Origin: Cymodocea nodosa
Taxonomy: Eukaryota > Streptophyta > Magnoliopsida > Alismatales > Cymodoceaceae
Reading direction: 5' to 3'
DNA length: 64,000 nucleotides
NCBI GenBank assembly: GCA_036874045.1
Contig: CM072336.1
Location: forward strand, 2,686,001-2,750,000
This document shows, piece by piece, positions 49,501-58,225 of this stretch (positions within the stretch are counted from its first letter, which is position 1; each line of letters opens with the position of its first letter). A program made the position numbers and the translations under genes. The notes below the pieces were generated by a model. That model was not told the DNA's origin. It did no database searches and saw only the letters and a list, made by a program, of their open reading frames with translations.

Positions 49501-50429
49501 CAGATATAAAGCAATGCTTCCACTTGCAAGAGATCAGCAAAGCTCATACTTCCATTTGCAGGTGTTCAATAAATCACACGCTTCCACTTGCAGGTGTTTA
49601 ACAAATACCAAGGCCACGATGACCATTCAATGATTTTCATTTTCAAAACATGTATGATTGTGTTGACGAAAATGAATATGGATACCTTGGAGTGCTGAAT
49701 CAAGTAGGGATGAAAACAATGAGAAGCTTGACTCTCCTGCGTCAGTCAGCAGCTCATCTTCGTGTTTGAATGCCTTCAACGTTGGGTCAAAGCTAATGCT
49801 CGGCCCTGGTATCCCATGTTGATCAGCAGAGATTCTCCTTCTTGACGAATCAGGTCCTTTGTATGCTAAAACTTCTAAATTGTCGAATTCATGGCTCTCA
49901 ACCTCTTGTTTGATTTCCTCGAGCAAAAGTGCAGCATTAGGCGGTTTTTGTATACTACTGCTGCTACCATCGAACAATAAGCTTGTATCCATGAACTTGG
50001 ACTTTGAACTTCCAAGAAATGGTGTAACGTTTGAAGAAGATTGCCTCTTCCTGCATGAAAATCCCGTTAGAATTGACTTAAGCACGTCAAATCCATAAAT
50101 CCACACACATAGCAGATTGAACATCACACACTTCTTTCCCATGCATCAAAAGCATTTTTATTATTTCTTCTATTCTCATATATTCTTTTTTTTTTCCTAA
50201 ACAATGCCAGAAAAGTGTTCAACAAACCAAATTTTCTGCTTATTTCGTATTTCCAATGCCCATTAACTTTTGCAAGGAAGCTATCAAAGAAATATTCGGA
50301 AGCATCGAAATTTCAACCCTACCCCATGAATGCAACAGAAAACCCATACCGGTATCGACGGTACTGCTCTCTAGGGCTGAGGTTCTCAGGATCGAATAAG
50401 CTCGGGGAGTTCTCCATATCGACGTCCAT
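10551..50429 (-). CDS. NUP107: Nuclear pore complex protein NUP107, complete, 24 coding exons over 40 kb
   Basis: NUP107 is a scaffold subunit of the outer-ring (NUP107-160, Y) complex at the nuclear envelope, an alpha-helical solenoid of the Nup84/Nup107 family whose C-terminal part binds NUP133. Exons on the minus strand: 50429-50350, 50050-49686, 47406-47337, 46277-46162, 44369-44347 (candidate), 38102-37977, 36290-36132, 33287-33195, 26393-26226, 26074-25976, 24914-24679, 24601-24544, 17143-17055, 16948-16817, 16687-16565, 16127-16029, 15933-15745, 14408-14252, 14095-13939, 12019-11817, 11710-11569, 11162-11002, 10891-10775, 10628-10551. They total 3,240 nt, i.e. 1,079 residues plus stop, close to the roughly 1,080 usual for plant NUP107. 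Landmarks: MDVDMENSPSLFDPENLSPR at the start, DKLMRQKAQLLLDEAASWSL, HLDFDAPTREAAQ, GRIEEACELCRSAGQ, IQWLCFTPPSTL, LHATAMLCLPSGECLRPDAT, LDAWYSSQDG, and GLCRRCCLPE near the end. No stop or frameshift interrupts the exons. Intron 8 has a GC donor, intron 4 apparently a GA donor. Long introns are packed with transposons. Confidence 0.92.
12440..12520. repeat. 'GCACCTAGG' repeat fragment
   Basis: Two copies of a GGGCACCTAGG/GAGCACCTAGG motif lie within 50 bp. Similar 'cctaggca' words occur near 20190 and 20570 beside other repeat debris. I cannot assign the family. Confidence 0.3.
13060..13745 (+). mobile_element. LINE (non-LTR retrotransposon) 3' remnant, in a NUP107 intron
   Basis: A plus-strand frame, broken by stops, reads WWHI-stop-LERNRSIFQG near 13245-13290. 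This matches the C-terminal 'W.IWLERNRRIF' motif following the zf-RVT region of plant LINEs. It is followed by a T/G-rich tail, as LINE 3' UTRs often are. It lies antisense to NUP107 in the intron between exons 19 and 20 (13938-12020). Confidence 0.5.
14739..14761. repeat. (CT)n microsatellite
   Basis: An uninterrupted CT dinucleotide run in the NUP107 intron between exons 17 and 18. The open frames that cross it on both strands are low-complexity artefacts. Confidence 0.85.
17348..17785 (-). mobile_element. Small LTR-element fragment flanked by 61-bp direct repeats
   Basis: On the minus strand a 118-bp LTR-like unit (17707-17590) starts TGTATGAGGG and ends CTTCTCACA. It is followed at once by TGGTATCTGAG, a one-base variant of the initiator-Met-tRNA primer binding site typical of copia elements, and then about 170 bp of internal sequence. 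The piece is bracketed by two nearly identical direct repeats (17348-17408 and 17725-17785), far longer than a normal target duplication. It lies in the NUP107 intron between exons 12 and 13. Confidence 0.6.
19030..20110 (-). mobile_element. LINE C-terminal remnant
   Basis: Read on the minus strand with frameshifts and stops, the region gives pieces such as LEWLGPPLNSNFLLGRFGIA and an 'ISHAIWYSWLERDNKVF'-like block. These have the order and character of the reverse-transcriptase end and zf-RVT tail of plant LINEs. No intact frame remains. It is in the same intron as the 17.4 kb LTR fragment and in sense with NUP107. Confidence 0.5.
20609..20910. repeat. Decayed LTR-end-like sequences
   Basis: Two related stretches, 'CTCTTCACTCATTATCATGT' near 20656 and 'CTCTTCACTCATTGTTATAT' near 20863, resemble the U5 end of plant LTRs that precedes the tRNA primer site. 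No intact LTR pair or primer site could be fixed. Confidence 0.3.
21010..21160 (-). mobile_element. RTE-type LINE tail, copy 1
   Basis: The sequence from GAATCCTTTTCTTCCAAGCA through the following 'ttcataactaagtagttttagg' is clearly related to the tails at 34387 and 42316. On the minus strand these correspond to the end of RTE-type LINE ORFs. This copy is the shortest and has no readable protein. Confidence 0.4.
21918..22200. repeat. 114-120 bp tandem repeat, about 2.4 copies
   Basis: Units begin near 21920, 22034 and 22154 with AAACAC(C/T)ACAAACT. Each holds the words CATCAACTCCATTAA and CACCTACCTTCA. The last copy is partial. It is in the large NUP107 intron between exons 12 and 13. Confidence 0.75.
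22790..23375. repeat. Minisatellite, 58-77 bp unit, about nine copies
   Basis: The core GAACTAATTTCATTGAGTTTAC with variants recurs near 22805, 22876, 22945, 22999, 23075, 23145, 23213, 23290 and 23353. Each is followed by CATAAACACCA and a variable linker. Copies differ by point changes and small indels, so the array is old. The minus-strand frame at 22822-23022 is a by-product of the repeat. Confidence 0.75.
27739..27873 (+). repeat. Left LTR of the copia element
   Basis: 135 bp, starts TGATAATG, with GAACA just before it. The terminal CA has decayed to CT, directly before the primer binding site. Confidence 0.85.
32431..32565 (+). repeat. Right LTR of the copia element
   Basis: 135 bp, starts TGTTAATATT, same length as the left LTR. 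It ends CAACC and is followed by the second GAACA at 32566-32570. Confidence 0.85.
33193..33196 (-). other. GC splice donor of NUP107 intron 8
   Basis: Exon 8 ends ...RSAGQ with CAG followed by GCAAGC. Exon 9 continues PWRAAS with no frame change, as in the conserved protein, and no GT donor in the area keeps the frame. The CAG|GCAAG context is the typical strong setting of plant GC-AG introns. Confidence 0.85.
34011..34023. repeat. Short (CT)n run
   Basis: A CT dinucleotide run within intron 7 of NUP107; a similar one lies at about 36103-36117, close to the exon 7 donor. Confidence 0.7.
34387..34680 (-). mobile_element. RTE-type LINE tail, copy 2
   Basis: On the minus strand the decayed frame resembles the '...DRxxWRxRIHVADP' end of RTE-type LINE proteins preceded by a Lys-rich segment. 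It is alignable by eye with the copies at 21010 and 42316: all share TCTTACTATGTGAGGTCAA-type and TTTAAATCTTTTCT words. Confidence 0.45.
34900..35165 (+). repeat. Two decayed LTR-end copies in direct repeat
   Basis: CATAACCAATTGATTTTAAG (about 34950) and CATAACCAATTATTTTTAAG (about 35132) are related U5-like ends. The first is followed by a degraded primer-site-like ATAATATTAGAACAGG, and between them lies TGTTAGGAAAAATCCTACATC, typical of an LTR start. This looks like the remnant of a short-LTR element; borders are not certain. Confidence 0.4.
35355..35470. repeat. Short imperfect tandem repeat, 'ggcaatgcaag' type
   Basis: The words GGCAATGCAAGTGGCACAAG and GGCAATGCAAGCGACTCAAG recur with intervening variants such as 'cagtgcgacc' and 'agtgtaggc'. 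The stretch is notably GC-richer than its surroundings and follows a TATAAATA-containing sequence at about 35320. Confidence 0.55.
39348..41004. mobile_element. hAT-type DNA transposon, non-autonomous
   Basis: The left end TAGGGTTGTCAAATG and the inverted right end CAGGAGTTTCAAAATG form short imperfect terminal inverted repeats of the hAT kind. Exact 8-bp direct repeats GTGAGAAG lie at 39340-39347 and 41005-41012, the length expected for hAT target duplications. Subterminal regions are rich in GGTTGGG/CCCAACC words, usual in this class. The 1,657-bp body has no recognisable transposase. It is in NUP107 intron 5. Confidence 0.85.
41481..41680. repeat. 106-bp tandem duplication
   Basis: TTAATGGTTCAAATTCT starts at 41485 and again at 41591. 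The following roughly 90 bp (including ATCATCTAAAACTACAATG and its variant) match with few changes. About 1.8 copies. Confidence 0.8.
42316..42680 (-). mobile_element. RTE-type LINE tail, copy 3 (best preserved)
   Basis: The minus strand codes KMRENELRWFGYILRKPKNT followed by PIRR, clearly the 'MRExRLRWFGHVxRRP...PVRR' segment near the C-terminus of plant RTE-type LINE reverse transcriptases. The remainder toward 42316 is decayed but aligns with the tails at 34387 and 21010. In sense with NUP107. Confidence 0.7.
43084..43830 (-). mobile_element. LINE remnant with reverse-transcriptase tail and zf-RVT-like region
   Basis: Minus-strand pieces in N-to-C order: WSTKWINDTIFAEAF...LGLRRGLKHHEIDQ...LLQILS (43694-43374), then KILQIQVFVWSREASNQ (43348-43166), then CWLIWLHRNGILFHG (43302-43084). 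This is the standard series at the C-terminal third of plant LINE ORF2. Stops and frameshifts separate them. Confidence 0.65.
44250..44560 (-). mobile_element. Possible second LINE fragment around the micro-exon
   Basis: Minus-strand reading gives a WCCWKS-like word resembling the WCCCRL word at 43.34 kb, then KVLFWLSDPEDLVDQVTDAI. It may be a zf-RVT remnant. If so it contains the candidate NUP107 micro-exon, which weakens that call. Confidence 0.25.
44347..44369 (-). CDS. NUP107: Candidate 23-nt NUP107 micro-exon
   Basis: Between a T-rich acceptor ending TTATCAG and a consensus donor CAG|GTAACT lie 23 nt. With the G left over from exon 4 they code D-PEDLVDQ, and the next exon continues NPTTSHQEAC. 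Other plant NUP107 proteins have a P-x-(D/N)-L segment just before P(S/T)TSH, so position, sequence and both phases fit, and without an exon of 2 modulo 3 length the protein would shift frame here. Caution: the surrounding 44.25-44.55 kb looks partly LINE-derived and is open in the same frame, so the match could be chance. Confidence 0.45.
44727..45656. mobile_element. Element with long imperfect terminal inverted repeats
   Basis: The left arm (from CCATATTAGTATCCTAAACT) and the reverse complement of the right arm (CCATGTTTGTATTTTTAACT) match imperfectly over about 80 bp, including AAACTTTG(C/T)TTGA and later GATCA(C/T)TTTG words. The roughly 0.9-kb body has no recognised protein; the 170-codon plus-strand frame at 44971-45483 shows no domain. 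It could be a MULE or foldback-like element; a target duplication was not fixed. Confidence 0.5.
46160..46162 (-). other. Apparent GA splice donor after NUP107 exon 4
   Basis: Exon 4 codes a conserved block ending SLLWHLFGK. Directly after it the minus strand reads GGAAAAG then GAAATTAC, where GTAATT would be expected. No GT or GC lies between the last conserved codon and an in-frame TAA a few codons downstream. Reading frame into the next conserved exon needs the exon to end in phase 1, exactly at this G. Either a rare GA-AG intron or a single-base loss of the donor is implied. Confidence 0.5.
47710..49680. other. NUP107 intron 2 sequence, no recognised element
   Basis: AT-rich sequence between exons 3 and 2. 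The small frames here match nothing recognisable and no bounded repeat was seen. Confidence 0.5.
49686..50429 (-). CDS. NUP107: NUP107 exons 1-2 (N-terminal region)
   Basis: Exon 1 (50429-50350) ends inside an Arg codon before a GTATGG donor; exon 2 (50050-49686) begins after TTTCATGCAG and completes it, giving ...QYRRYRKRQSSSNV. This N-terminal segment is Ser-rich and poorly ordered in the family. The end of exon 2 reads FSLFSSLLDSALQG, where the conserved alpha-helical part begins. The ATG was chosen because the residues after it match the plant NUP107 start and no upstream in-frame ATG fits. Confidence 0.9.
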
Positions 50430-51030
50430 CTTCTACTTCTCGTCCTCTTGGATAACCGGAGAAGTAGTCGTAGAGAAGCGAAACGGGACGGTAAGCTCAA
50501 AAACCTAGAGTGGGTGATGAGAGAAATATCTGCAATGACGGCGGTTGTCTAAAACCCTTCGCCACTCCCAGCCGCAAGATCTTCGCCCAGTTGCAGGCGC
50601 CGCGCTTTGCAGCGAGGGAACGTTTCAAGGTGTTACCGTTTAGCCGGGGGTGCGTCCGTATCGCGAAAATGACGAAAGAAAAGCGACGAACTTTGAGCAA
50701 ACGAAGTAAACTAATTTTAATTTTGATATTTTAGTAACGAAATTTAATATTTAAATTAACATATGGGATGGGACACTGGGCACTTCCACTCTGGGAGGTG
50801 CATTCTTCTCGCAATTTCCGTCGAAATCAAAGGGCGAAACATTGGTAAAAAAATTTCTCTTATACGTAAAAAAATATTTGAATTTAATTTTAGTGTTTTT
50901 AGAGTGCAATAAAAATGTTAAAATTGTTTCTCCCGTTAAAATGCTAAAATTGCGTGAAAATGTCACGCAAATCCTCCTAACTTGCATTTCTTCGGAAAAT
51001 TTCAAAACAATAATTATTTGTGTGTGATTT
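50430..51030 (-). promoter_or_regulatory. Probable NUP107 5' leader and promoter
   Basis: Upstream of the NUP107 start the sequence becomes GC-richer (about 50500-50690) and then AT-rich. No convincing TATA box was found. Short frames on both strands (50497-50734) overlap each other and show no domain, so they are not called as genes. Confidence 0.4.
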
Positions 51031-51464
51031 AAAAATATGTATTTATTTAGGTATCTTTAAATATTTATCATTTTTGTAAAAATATGGTTTTTATTGGTAA
51101 CATGTACCAGACACTGTTACTCAAACCCTAGAGTGTCGCCTCGGTTTAAAAAGTTTGAGTATAATTTAAGGTTCATTTAAATGAACAAGTAGAACTTAAA
51201 TAATGCTACTTTAGTTCAACTCAACTTGATCACGACTTGTTTAAAATTTTTAAATTTTATACAATGTATTAATCTTTTCTTAAAATATACATTTTACATA
51301 ATATATTTGTCTATTAAATTCCCTGATTTGAAAATTATATATTTTACGAGATTTATAAAAGTATGACTAGTCATTTACTGTGACGTCAAATAATCCAATA
51401 TATATTATCTTCGAACTTGTCATTCACCTCGCGCGTACACTAATAAATCAACCACTAGGTTTGT

Positions 51465-52280
51465 TGTAATAAGTATGACATATTAAGGGTAAAAAGGTAA
51501 AATCAACTTTTATTTTTCCTGATTGAGGATCGGATTTCCATCGTCGATCCCCTGTTCCGCCTGTGTCCCCTGTTTTACACCCGCCTCTTCCTTGAATCTG
51601 TAGGCCATCGATGGCTTATTTTGTCAAATCGACGAGCACGGAGGAGTGTCGGTGTAATGGACAGCGAAATCATGGAGGTCCAATGGTGAAGAGGTGACAC
51701 AGTCGACGATTTTCGTGTGGGAGGAAGTGGCGATCATCCATGTTGTAGTCGGGTGTACGGCGTCGAGCTCTCAATTTTTCTCGTCATCAGGTTGAAGGTC
51801 GATTCTGTGCAAGATGAGGGACAGAAATCTGGTGATTGTGGTTGATTGAGGAGACCGACGAGCTCGATAGTGTTGGCTTCGACGGTAGGTTCATGAAGAA
51901 GAAGAAGAAGAAGAAAGGAAGAATAAAACAGAAAAAAAAAAAAAAAAAAAAAAGATAAAGGAAAATAGGAAATAATATTGAGTTTTTACAATTTTCTCTT
52001 CTTTGTAAGTCTTTTTTTTTCTTTTTAATTCAAAAATTTAGTCTTATTTGAGATTTATGCATGATCTTGTTAATTATGATAATTTATGGAATTATATTCA
52101 TAAATACTTGTTATCAGTGTTATACATTTTAGAATAATACATGGTTATAGTTATAGAAGTATGTATTTTAAATTCATAAGCATAAACACATTAGTGTTAT
52201 TATACATTTATATTGATTATGTCATAATTATGTATTTATACAAGTATTGAGATTTTACATAACTTCTTTATATTAATGCA
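51465..52280 (+). repeat. Left gypsy LTR (internally deleted)
   Basis: Starts TGTAATAAGTATGACATATT and passes directly into the block shared with 55010-55815. It contains a GAA-repeat (51897-51915) and a poly-A run (51931-51953). Confidence 0.65.
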
Positions 52281-53258
52281 TATTATGGAATAATTTTGAG
52301 CAGGATGGCTGAGTTGTACATGAGTAAATAGTGAGACTACATAAAGTACATTTTACTATCACCTTTAATCGAAACACAAGATTTATTTTCAAGTTTTGGA
52401 AAAACTTGCATTAAGCCTTAGGCACTAAACTACAATTCAACACTACATTCTATCCTTAAACGAATGGTCAATCTAAGCAAATCATTCAAACTTTGAAAGA
52501 TATGTTGAGAGTGTGTGTTATTGATTTTAGAAGTCATTAGGATAAGCATTTACCATTAATTGAGTTTGCTTATAATAACAACTTTCACATGGGTATTCAA
52601 ATGACATCATATGAAGTCTTATATGGTTGGAAGTGTCACCCATTTGTTGAGATAACATCAGCGAGAGTGGGCAGTTAGATATTGAGTTCATTCAAAACAC
52701 TAGAGAGTAAATCCAAGAGCAACTCAAGGCAGTTCAAAGTCGACAAAAAAGTTATGTAAACTGTTGATGGCAACCCCTTAAGTTTCAAGAGGGTGATAAG
52801 GTATTTTTATGAATTGCCCTTACTAAGGGCATCACGTGATTTAAAGTTCAAAGTGAGTTGAGCCCTCAATATATTAGGCCATATGAGATTTTGGTGAGAG
52901 TGGGACTACTAGCTTAACATTTAGACTTGTCAAGTGTCTTGGTTGGAGTGCATAATGTCTTTCACATCTTGATGTTGAAAATGTATGTATAAAATTTGTC
53001 TCATGTGTTAAACCAAGTGCTAGTACCTAATGGTCATGATTTATCTTATCACAAGGAACTTATACATATTATGGATGTAAAGTTGCAAATTCTTAGGAGA
53101 CGAACTATACATTACGTCAAAAATACAATGTCAAAACCATTCTAAGCAAGAAGCTACTTTATAACTCAAAGAGGATGTTTGGAAACTATATCCCTTCCTA
53201 TTTAAGGATTCATGTAATTTTAAATTTTGAGGATAAACTTATTTTTAAGGGGATATAA

Positions 53259-55815
53259 TGTAATAAGTATGATATTGTTCAAAATGAAATTATACATAAT
53301 ATTAATGGTCAATGAATAGTTAATTGCATATTATTTAGCTTATCATATGAAAATTAAACCATTATGTTACATTTATACAATTATATGTCATAATTAAAGA
53401 AAATACATAATTTAAATGAATTAAATGTTAATTAAGTATTATTTTTGAAAGATTGAAAACCTAGTTTATGTGTGATTTTATAGTATTAAACATGAAACTT
53501 TATATATTATTAAGGTAACTTTATGAAACATCGTAATATTACTAAGGTAAATTTATGAAACCTCGTAATATTACTAAAGTAAATTTACGGAACATTGTAA
53601 AGTTAGGAATTATTTCACACGTTCATCTATGAATAATTAAGAATTACTTCATTTACATATTAAATGTTAAATATTATAAAAGTATTTATTTTATTAAATA
53701 GCAAAACTGAATGAATATAATCTGTTAAGTTAATAATTAAGTCAACGGAGTAAATCCATTGAGTTGTACTAACTACACAAACTATTTATTTTCTAATATT
53801 TGATTGTGAGTAGTTATAGAAAATTCAAAGAAAATCATGTAGCACGAACCACACCATGATCTCAATCGTAGAAAGAATAAATAATCACTATCATTGATAC
53901 AAATGAAGGAAATCTAACAAGTCATTTAAGTGAAAACGGTTATTACAAGAAAGAAATATAAAAGGAAAAGAGAAAAAATGAAAAAGTGTGTGGAGAACCA
54001 TGCTAATTACATAAAGTGTCGGACGTTTCTTAAACTCCAACACCACCAACCATCAAAGGTATGTGAGGATACTTTCTAAATGTTGGGTAGATTCTAAGTA
54101 AAACACGATGACTGACAAACATTATGAGGAGTGAACGTATTATAGAAAGGAATGACATTTTCACCAAGTACCAAATCATCACTCAAGAGACAGTAAAACT
54201 TTTAACCTTAGTTTTGGATTAATGCTGCTATGTTGAAGAAGATATCAACTTACAAAAGTCTAAGTTCACAATCTATTAAGGAGAGGAGTACTTGACAGTA
54301 ATTAATTAAGTTTTCAATGGTGTAATCACGTTGCATATAGTGATGGAAGTTTATATTATTATCAATAGAGAATTTTACCTTTCATTAGTCATTCATCTTA
54401 AAAAACAAAACAAAAACTATTATCTATTTTCACTTAAAGTCATTTGTTTATCAAGTTTTGTGTTTGTATCGTTCGTGTTTATATTGTTAGTAAATGTTGA
54501 ATGTTTAATATTTATTTTATTTCAGTTAATAAAAAATCGTATTATTGATCACTTAAACTAGTTAATATAAATCTCTAAAATTGTGATTAAACTATTAATG
54601 TTTGGAATATTTGAATGCTAGAATAGATCAATGATTAATGTAATATAAAATAGCATTTGAAAGTTTAATAGATATTATATATAATGTATAGAACTACTCA
54701 ATGGATTTCAATTAATGCATTTTAAGAAGTCCGTTGAGCTAATTATAACTCCACAAACTTAGTTCCTTAAATTAGCTGTAAATCAACGGAGTGAGCAGAT
54801 TAGCAAAATACAGCAATACAAGCTATGAAAATTTAAAAAGTCAAATATTCAATCATTTCCTATGAGATAAACCTATTTTTACATATTTATACAATAGACA
54901 TTGTGCAATTACAGTTAATTTAACGAATTAGACTTACTAAAGTTTAAAATCTTAGTCATGAATATTACTTGTTTACTTAAAGAAAATATGCTTAAGTTGA
55001 CAAGACAAATATATTAAGGACAAAAAGGTAAAATCAACTTTTATTTTTCATGGTTGAGGATCAGATTTTAATTGTTGATCACTTAATCCTCTTGTGTCCC
55101 TTGTTTTCCGCCTGCCTCTTCTGTGAATCCACAAGTCGTCGATCGTTTATTTTGTTAAATCAATTTGCACGAAGGAGTGTCGATGTAATGGATAGCGAGA
55201 TCATGGAGCTCCAGCAGTAAAGAGGTGACGCAATTGACGATTTCTACATAGGAAGAAGCAACGATCATCCATGTTGTAGTGTGTGCGATATCAGGTTCTC
55301 CATTTTTCTCATCATTGTGTTGAAGGTCGATTCTGTGTGAGAGGAGGGAGAGATATTCAGTGATTGTGGCCGATTGAGGAGGTCAGCAAGCTTGATAATG
55401 TTGGGTTCAGTAGTAGGTTCATGAAGAAGAAAAAGAAGAAGAGAAGGAGAAGAAGAAGAAGAAAGGAAGAATAAGACGAAAAAAAAGGGATAAAGGAAAA
55501 CAGGAAATAATATTAGGTTTTTATAATTTTCCCCTCTTTGTAAGTTTTTCTTCCTTTTAGTTCAAAAAGATAGTCTTATTTGAGATTTATGCATGATCTT
55601 GGTAATTATGGTGATTTATGTAATTATATTTATAAATATTTGTCATTAATGTTATGCATTTTAGAATAATATATGGTTATAGTTATAGTGATATGCATTT
55701 GAAATTCATAAGCATAAATATATTAGTGTTATTTCACATTTATATTGATTATAGCATAATTATGTATCTATGCAAGTATTGAGATTTTGCATAACTTTTT
55801 GATATTAGCATATAT
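53259..55815 (+). repeat. Right gypsy LTR (long form)
   Basis: Follows the purine-rich TTAAGGGGATATAA. It holds about 1.7 kb of AT-rich sequence (53275-55005) before the block homologous to the left LTR, including a 3-copy roughly 33-bp tandem repeat at 53505-53605. Confidence 0.6.
53505..53605. repeat. About 33-bp tandem repeat, three copies
   Basis: Units read (A)TTACTAAGGTAAATTTATGA followed by AAC(A/C)TCGTAAT with point variants. It is inside the long-form gypsy LTR. Confidence 0.75.
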
Positions 55816-55819
55816 CAAG

Positions 55820-57840
55820 AATCTATGACTATTTTGCATGACATAGATATATGTTAATGACTATGGAAGTCTTATATATGTTGTACGTGATTATTTGACA
55901 TTAAAGGTGTTGGACTGTAATACTACAAGAGGATGAGTGAATTGTGTCTTTAAATTTTAAAGATCTAGCAAATAAAATAATAGCACAAAATACTCATGAT
56001 TTGAAATTCTAAACTTTTTATTGATAAAGAATTTATAGACATTTACAATACAATTCCCTACTTATCGGTTATGATACAATTTTTGAGTTACAATTCAATA
56101 TGAAATAAAATCTATCTTATTCTAACCTTGATTGAATTGTATATTCAAACATAAGCTTTTACACGCAACTTTTTGATTCTTCTGAAAATTGTTACTTAAC
56201 TTCTGTATCTCTTTGCTTCATTCTTTGAATCTCCAATACTTCTTTGAGATAATTTTTTTTCTTTATTTTTCTTGGGATGTATAGATTGGATATCTCTTTC
56301 TCTCTATTAGGATTCTTTAGGAATATGTGTCGAGATATCTAGGATCTTTAGGGGTATACCTCCAATTCTATATAGCTCGTATCTTTTACTTATATTAATA
56401 GAGCAATGATTACACGTTCACCACATTCATCCACTTAACTCATAATTCATGATCTTACATTCTAATTTAAATTTAAATTATTCATGTTATCTATTGTATT
56501 TTTGAATTTCCACTATCTCCACTCTATTTTTGAATCTCCACAATCTCTTGTCATAGAACAATCGAAAGTCTTCTTTTTGAAGAGTTGTAGAATATATCTT
56601 CTAAATTACTGCTTTAATTGAATATTTATCCTTTAAGACCTGTAAAAACTCGAATACTTATTTATAACTCTTCGAGTTTTTTACCTACAAAATACATGAT
56701 TAAACAAACAAACTTAACTTTTTAGTAATCACTTTATAAAACTCAAATAGTTATTTATTTATGCATAAAAACTCGAATAATTATCTAACTCTTTGAATTT
56801 TCTTTACTGAACGCACGTAAAAAATACGTAAAAACTTAAAATATTAAAAAAACACACGTACAGATAATTTAACTATACGAGTTTTTAAACATAACTCTTT
56901 AACTAACTAAAAACATTAACTTATAACTATACAACCTTTTAAAGCTATGTTAACATCTAGCGGTGACTGATAAAAACAATTGGTTCATGGAATTAACATA
57001 ACTTAATAAACTATCTCTATTGACTTAACTACTAACTCAACGAACTAGCTCCATTCAGTTACCACATATACTTAGACTTATTTATAGATTTTAAAATATT
57101 CATCATTAAAACAAAATTCCTAGCAAAAGGCAAGTATGATAGAAAATGCATGTCATTATTTGGGCCCAATGGCCTATTTGTGCACTCAGAATTGAATCTG
57201 ATGGAATTTGAATTCTAATGGAATTTAAATTTTATAGAATTTAATGAAAACAAAATTGAAAATTTAAGTATTTGTGCATATTCAAGAATTTGATGAAAAT
57301 TAAAACTCAAATGTTTATGCATATGATAGAATTAAACAGAATTAATTTATATATAATTATTTATAACAATAATCTAATATAATTATTTATAAGTAAATTA
57401 TTGATGAAGTTCTTAATTAATGAATTGAAATAATTAGTCAAAATATAATTAAGAGATTAATTAATTACTTACATTAATTAAAATAAATATATGCATTAAA
57501 ATTGAACTAATCCAAATGGTCATGTTGGTTAAAATTCATTTAAATAAATGGGTATGCACAAAGTATTCCTTAATTTTCAATAGCAAATTTCTAAATTAGT
57601 ATGAACATTAATTCAAAACCAAGTACATGCAAAAATATAAGTATATATCTACATCTATGTATTTCATGATTATTATTGAAATCCAAAAATTCAAAAGTAC
57701 AAGATCTTTTTTTTTATAAAAAAAAACTATCCAATCATTTCATTAGGAGATAGTCTTGCAAAAGAGACTAAGCATACAATGATAATACTATCGAGACAAT
57801 AAAAGAAAAGGAGTGCAATAATATATATTATAGTGGCAAG
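55820..57840. other. AT-rich intergenic repeat debris
   Basis: No gene is seen. The word TACAAGAGGATGAGTGAATT near 55920 is like the inverted end of a SIRE-type LTR, and GAACTAGCTCCATTCAGTTACC at about 57043 resembles the core of the 22.8 kb minisatellite. No element borders could be set. Confidence 0.35.
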
Positions 57841-57961
57841 TATACGGGTGTAGCTATGTAGAAACACGATTAGATCAAACCTACCAACAAAGACAATCAA
57901 ACTGATTCAAACATACTATCGGTCTAACTAGTAGATAATCAGTCTGGCTAAAAGCACTAAT

Positions 57962-58225
57962 GAAAGTCTAGTTAAATTGTGTTGTAACTTGATTAAATGA
58001 CCTCTCTAGTTGGTCAGACTATGCCTGTTCTGGTTGGACCGAACATAACCAGACAAATAGGTTGTCAATCTAACTGATAGATAGTCAATCTAATTGAAAG
58101 CTCGAAAGAAAGTCTGGTTGAACCAAGTAGAAAACTAGTTAGATCGACCTTTCTGTTCGATCAAACCATACTTATTCTGGTTAGACCGTATATATATTCA
58201 GTCTGACTTTTAGGGTCCAATTGGA
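57962..58225. repeat. Diverged repeat of 'agtctggttgaacc' words
   Basis: GAAAGTCTAGTTAAATT (57962) and GAAAGTCTGGTTGAACC (58108) start two diverged units 146 bp apart. Many (A/G)GTC(T/A)GAC and TCTGGTTAGACC words lie between them. This is an old repeat directly next to the 128-bp array. Confidence 0.5.

Larger units (their letters stand above)
51465..55815 (+). mobile_element. Truncated Ty3/gypsy retrotransposon with unequal LTRs
   Basis: The left LTR (51465 to about 52280) and right LTR (53259 to about 55815) both begin TGTAATAAGTATGA and share a homologous block (51480-52280 with 55010-55815). Between them only the 3' end of the internal region remains: integrase C-terminal sequence with HPQTDGQS-like, EFAYNNNFHMGI and SYEVLYGWKC motifs (52430-52650), GDKVF and PYEILVRVG segments (52790-52900), VHNVFH, and a final polypurine AAGGGGA before the right LTR. 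Stops interrupt it; gag, protease and RT are gone. The right LTR carries about 1.7 kb not found in the left. Right border is approximate. Confidence 0.75.
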
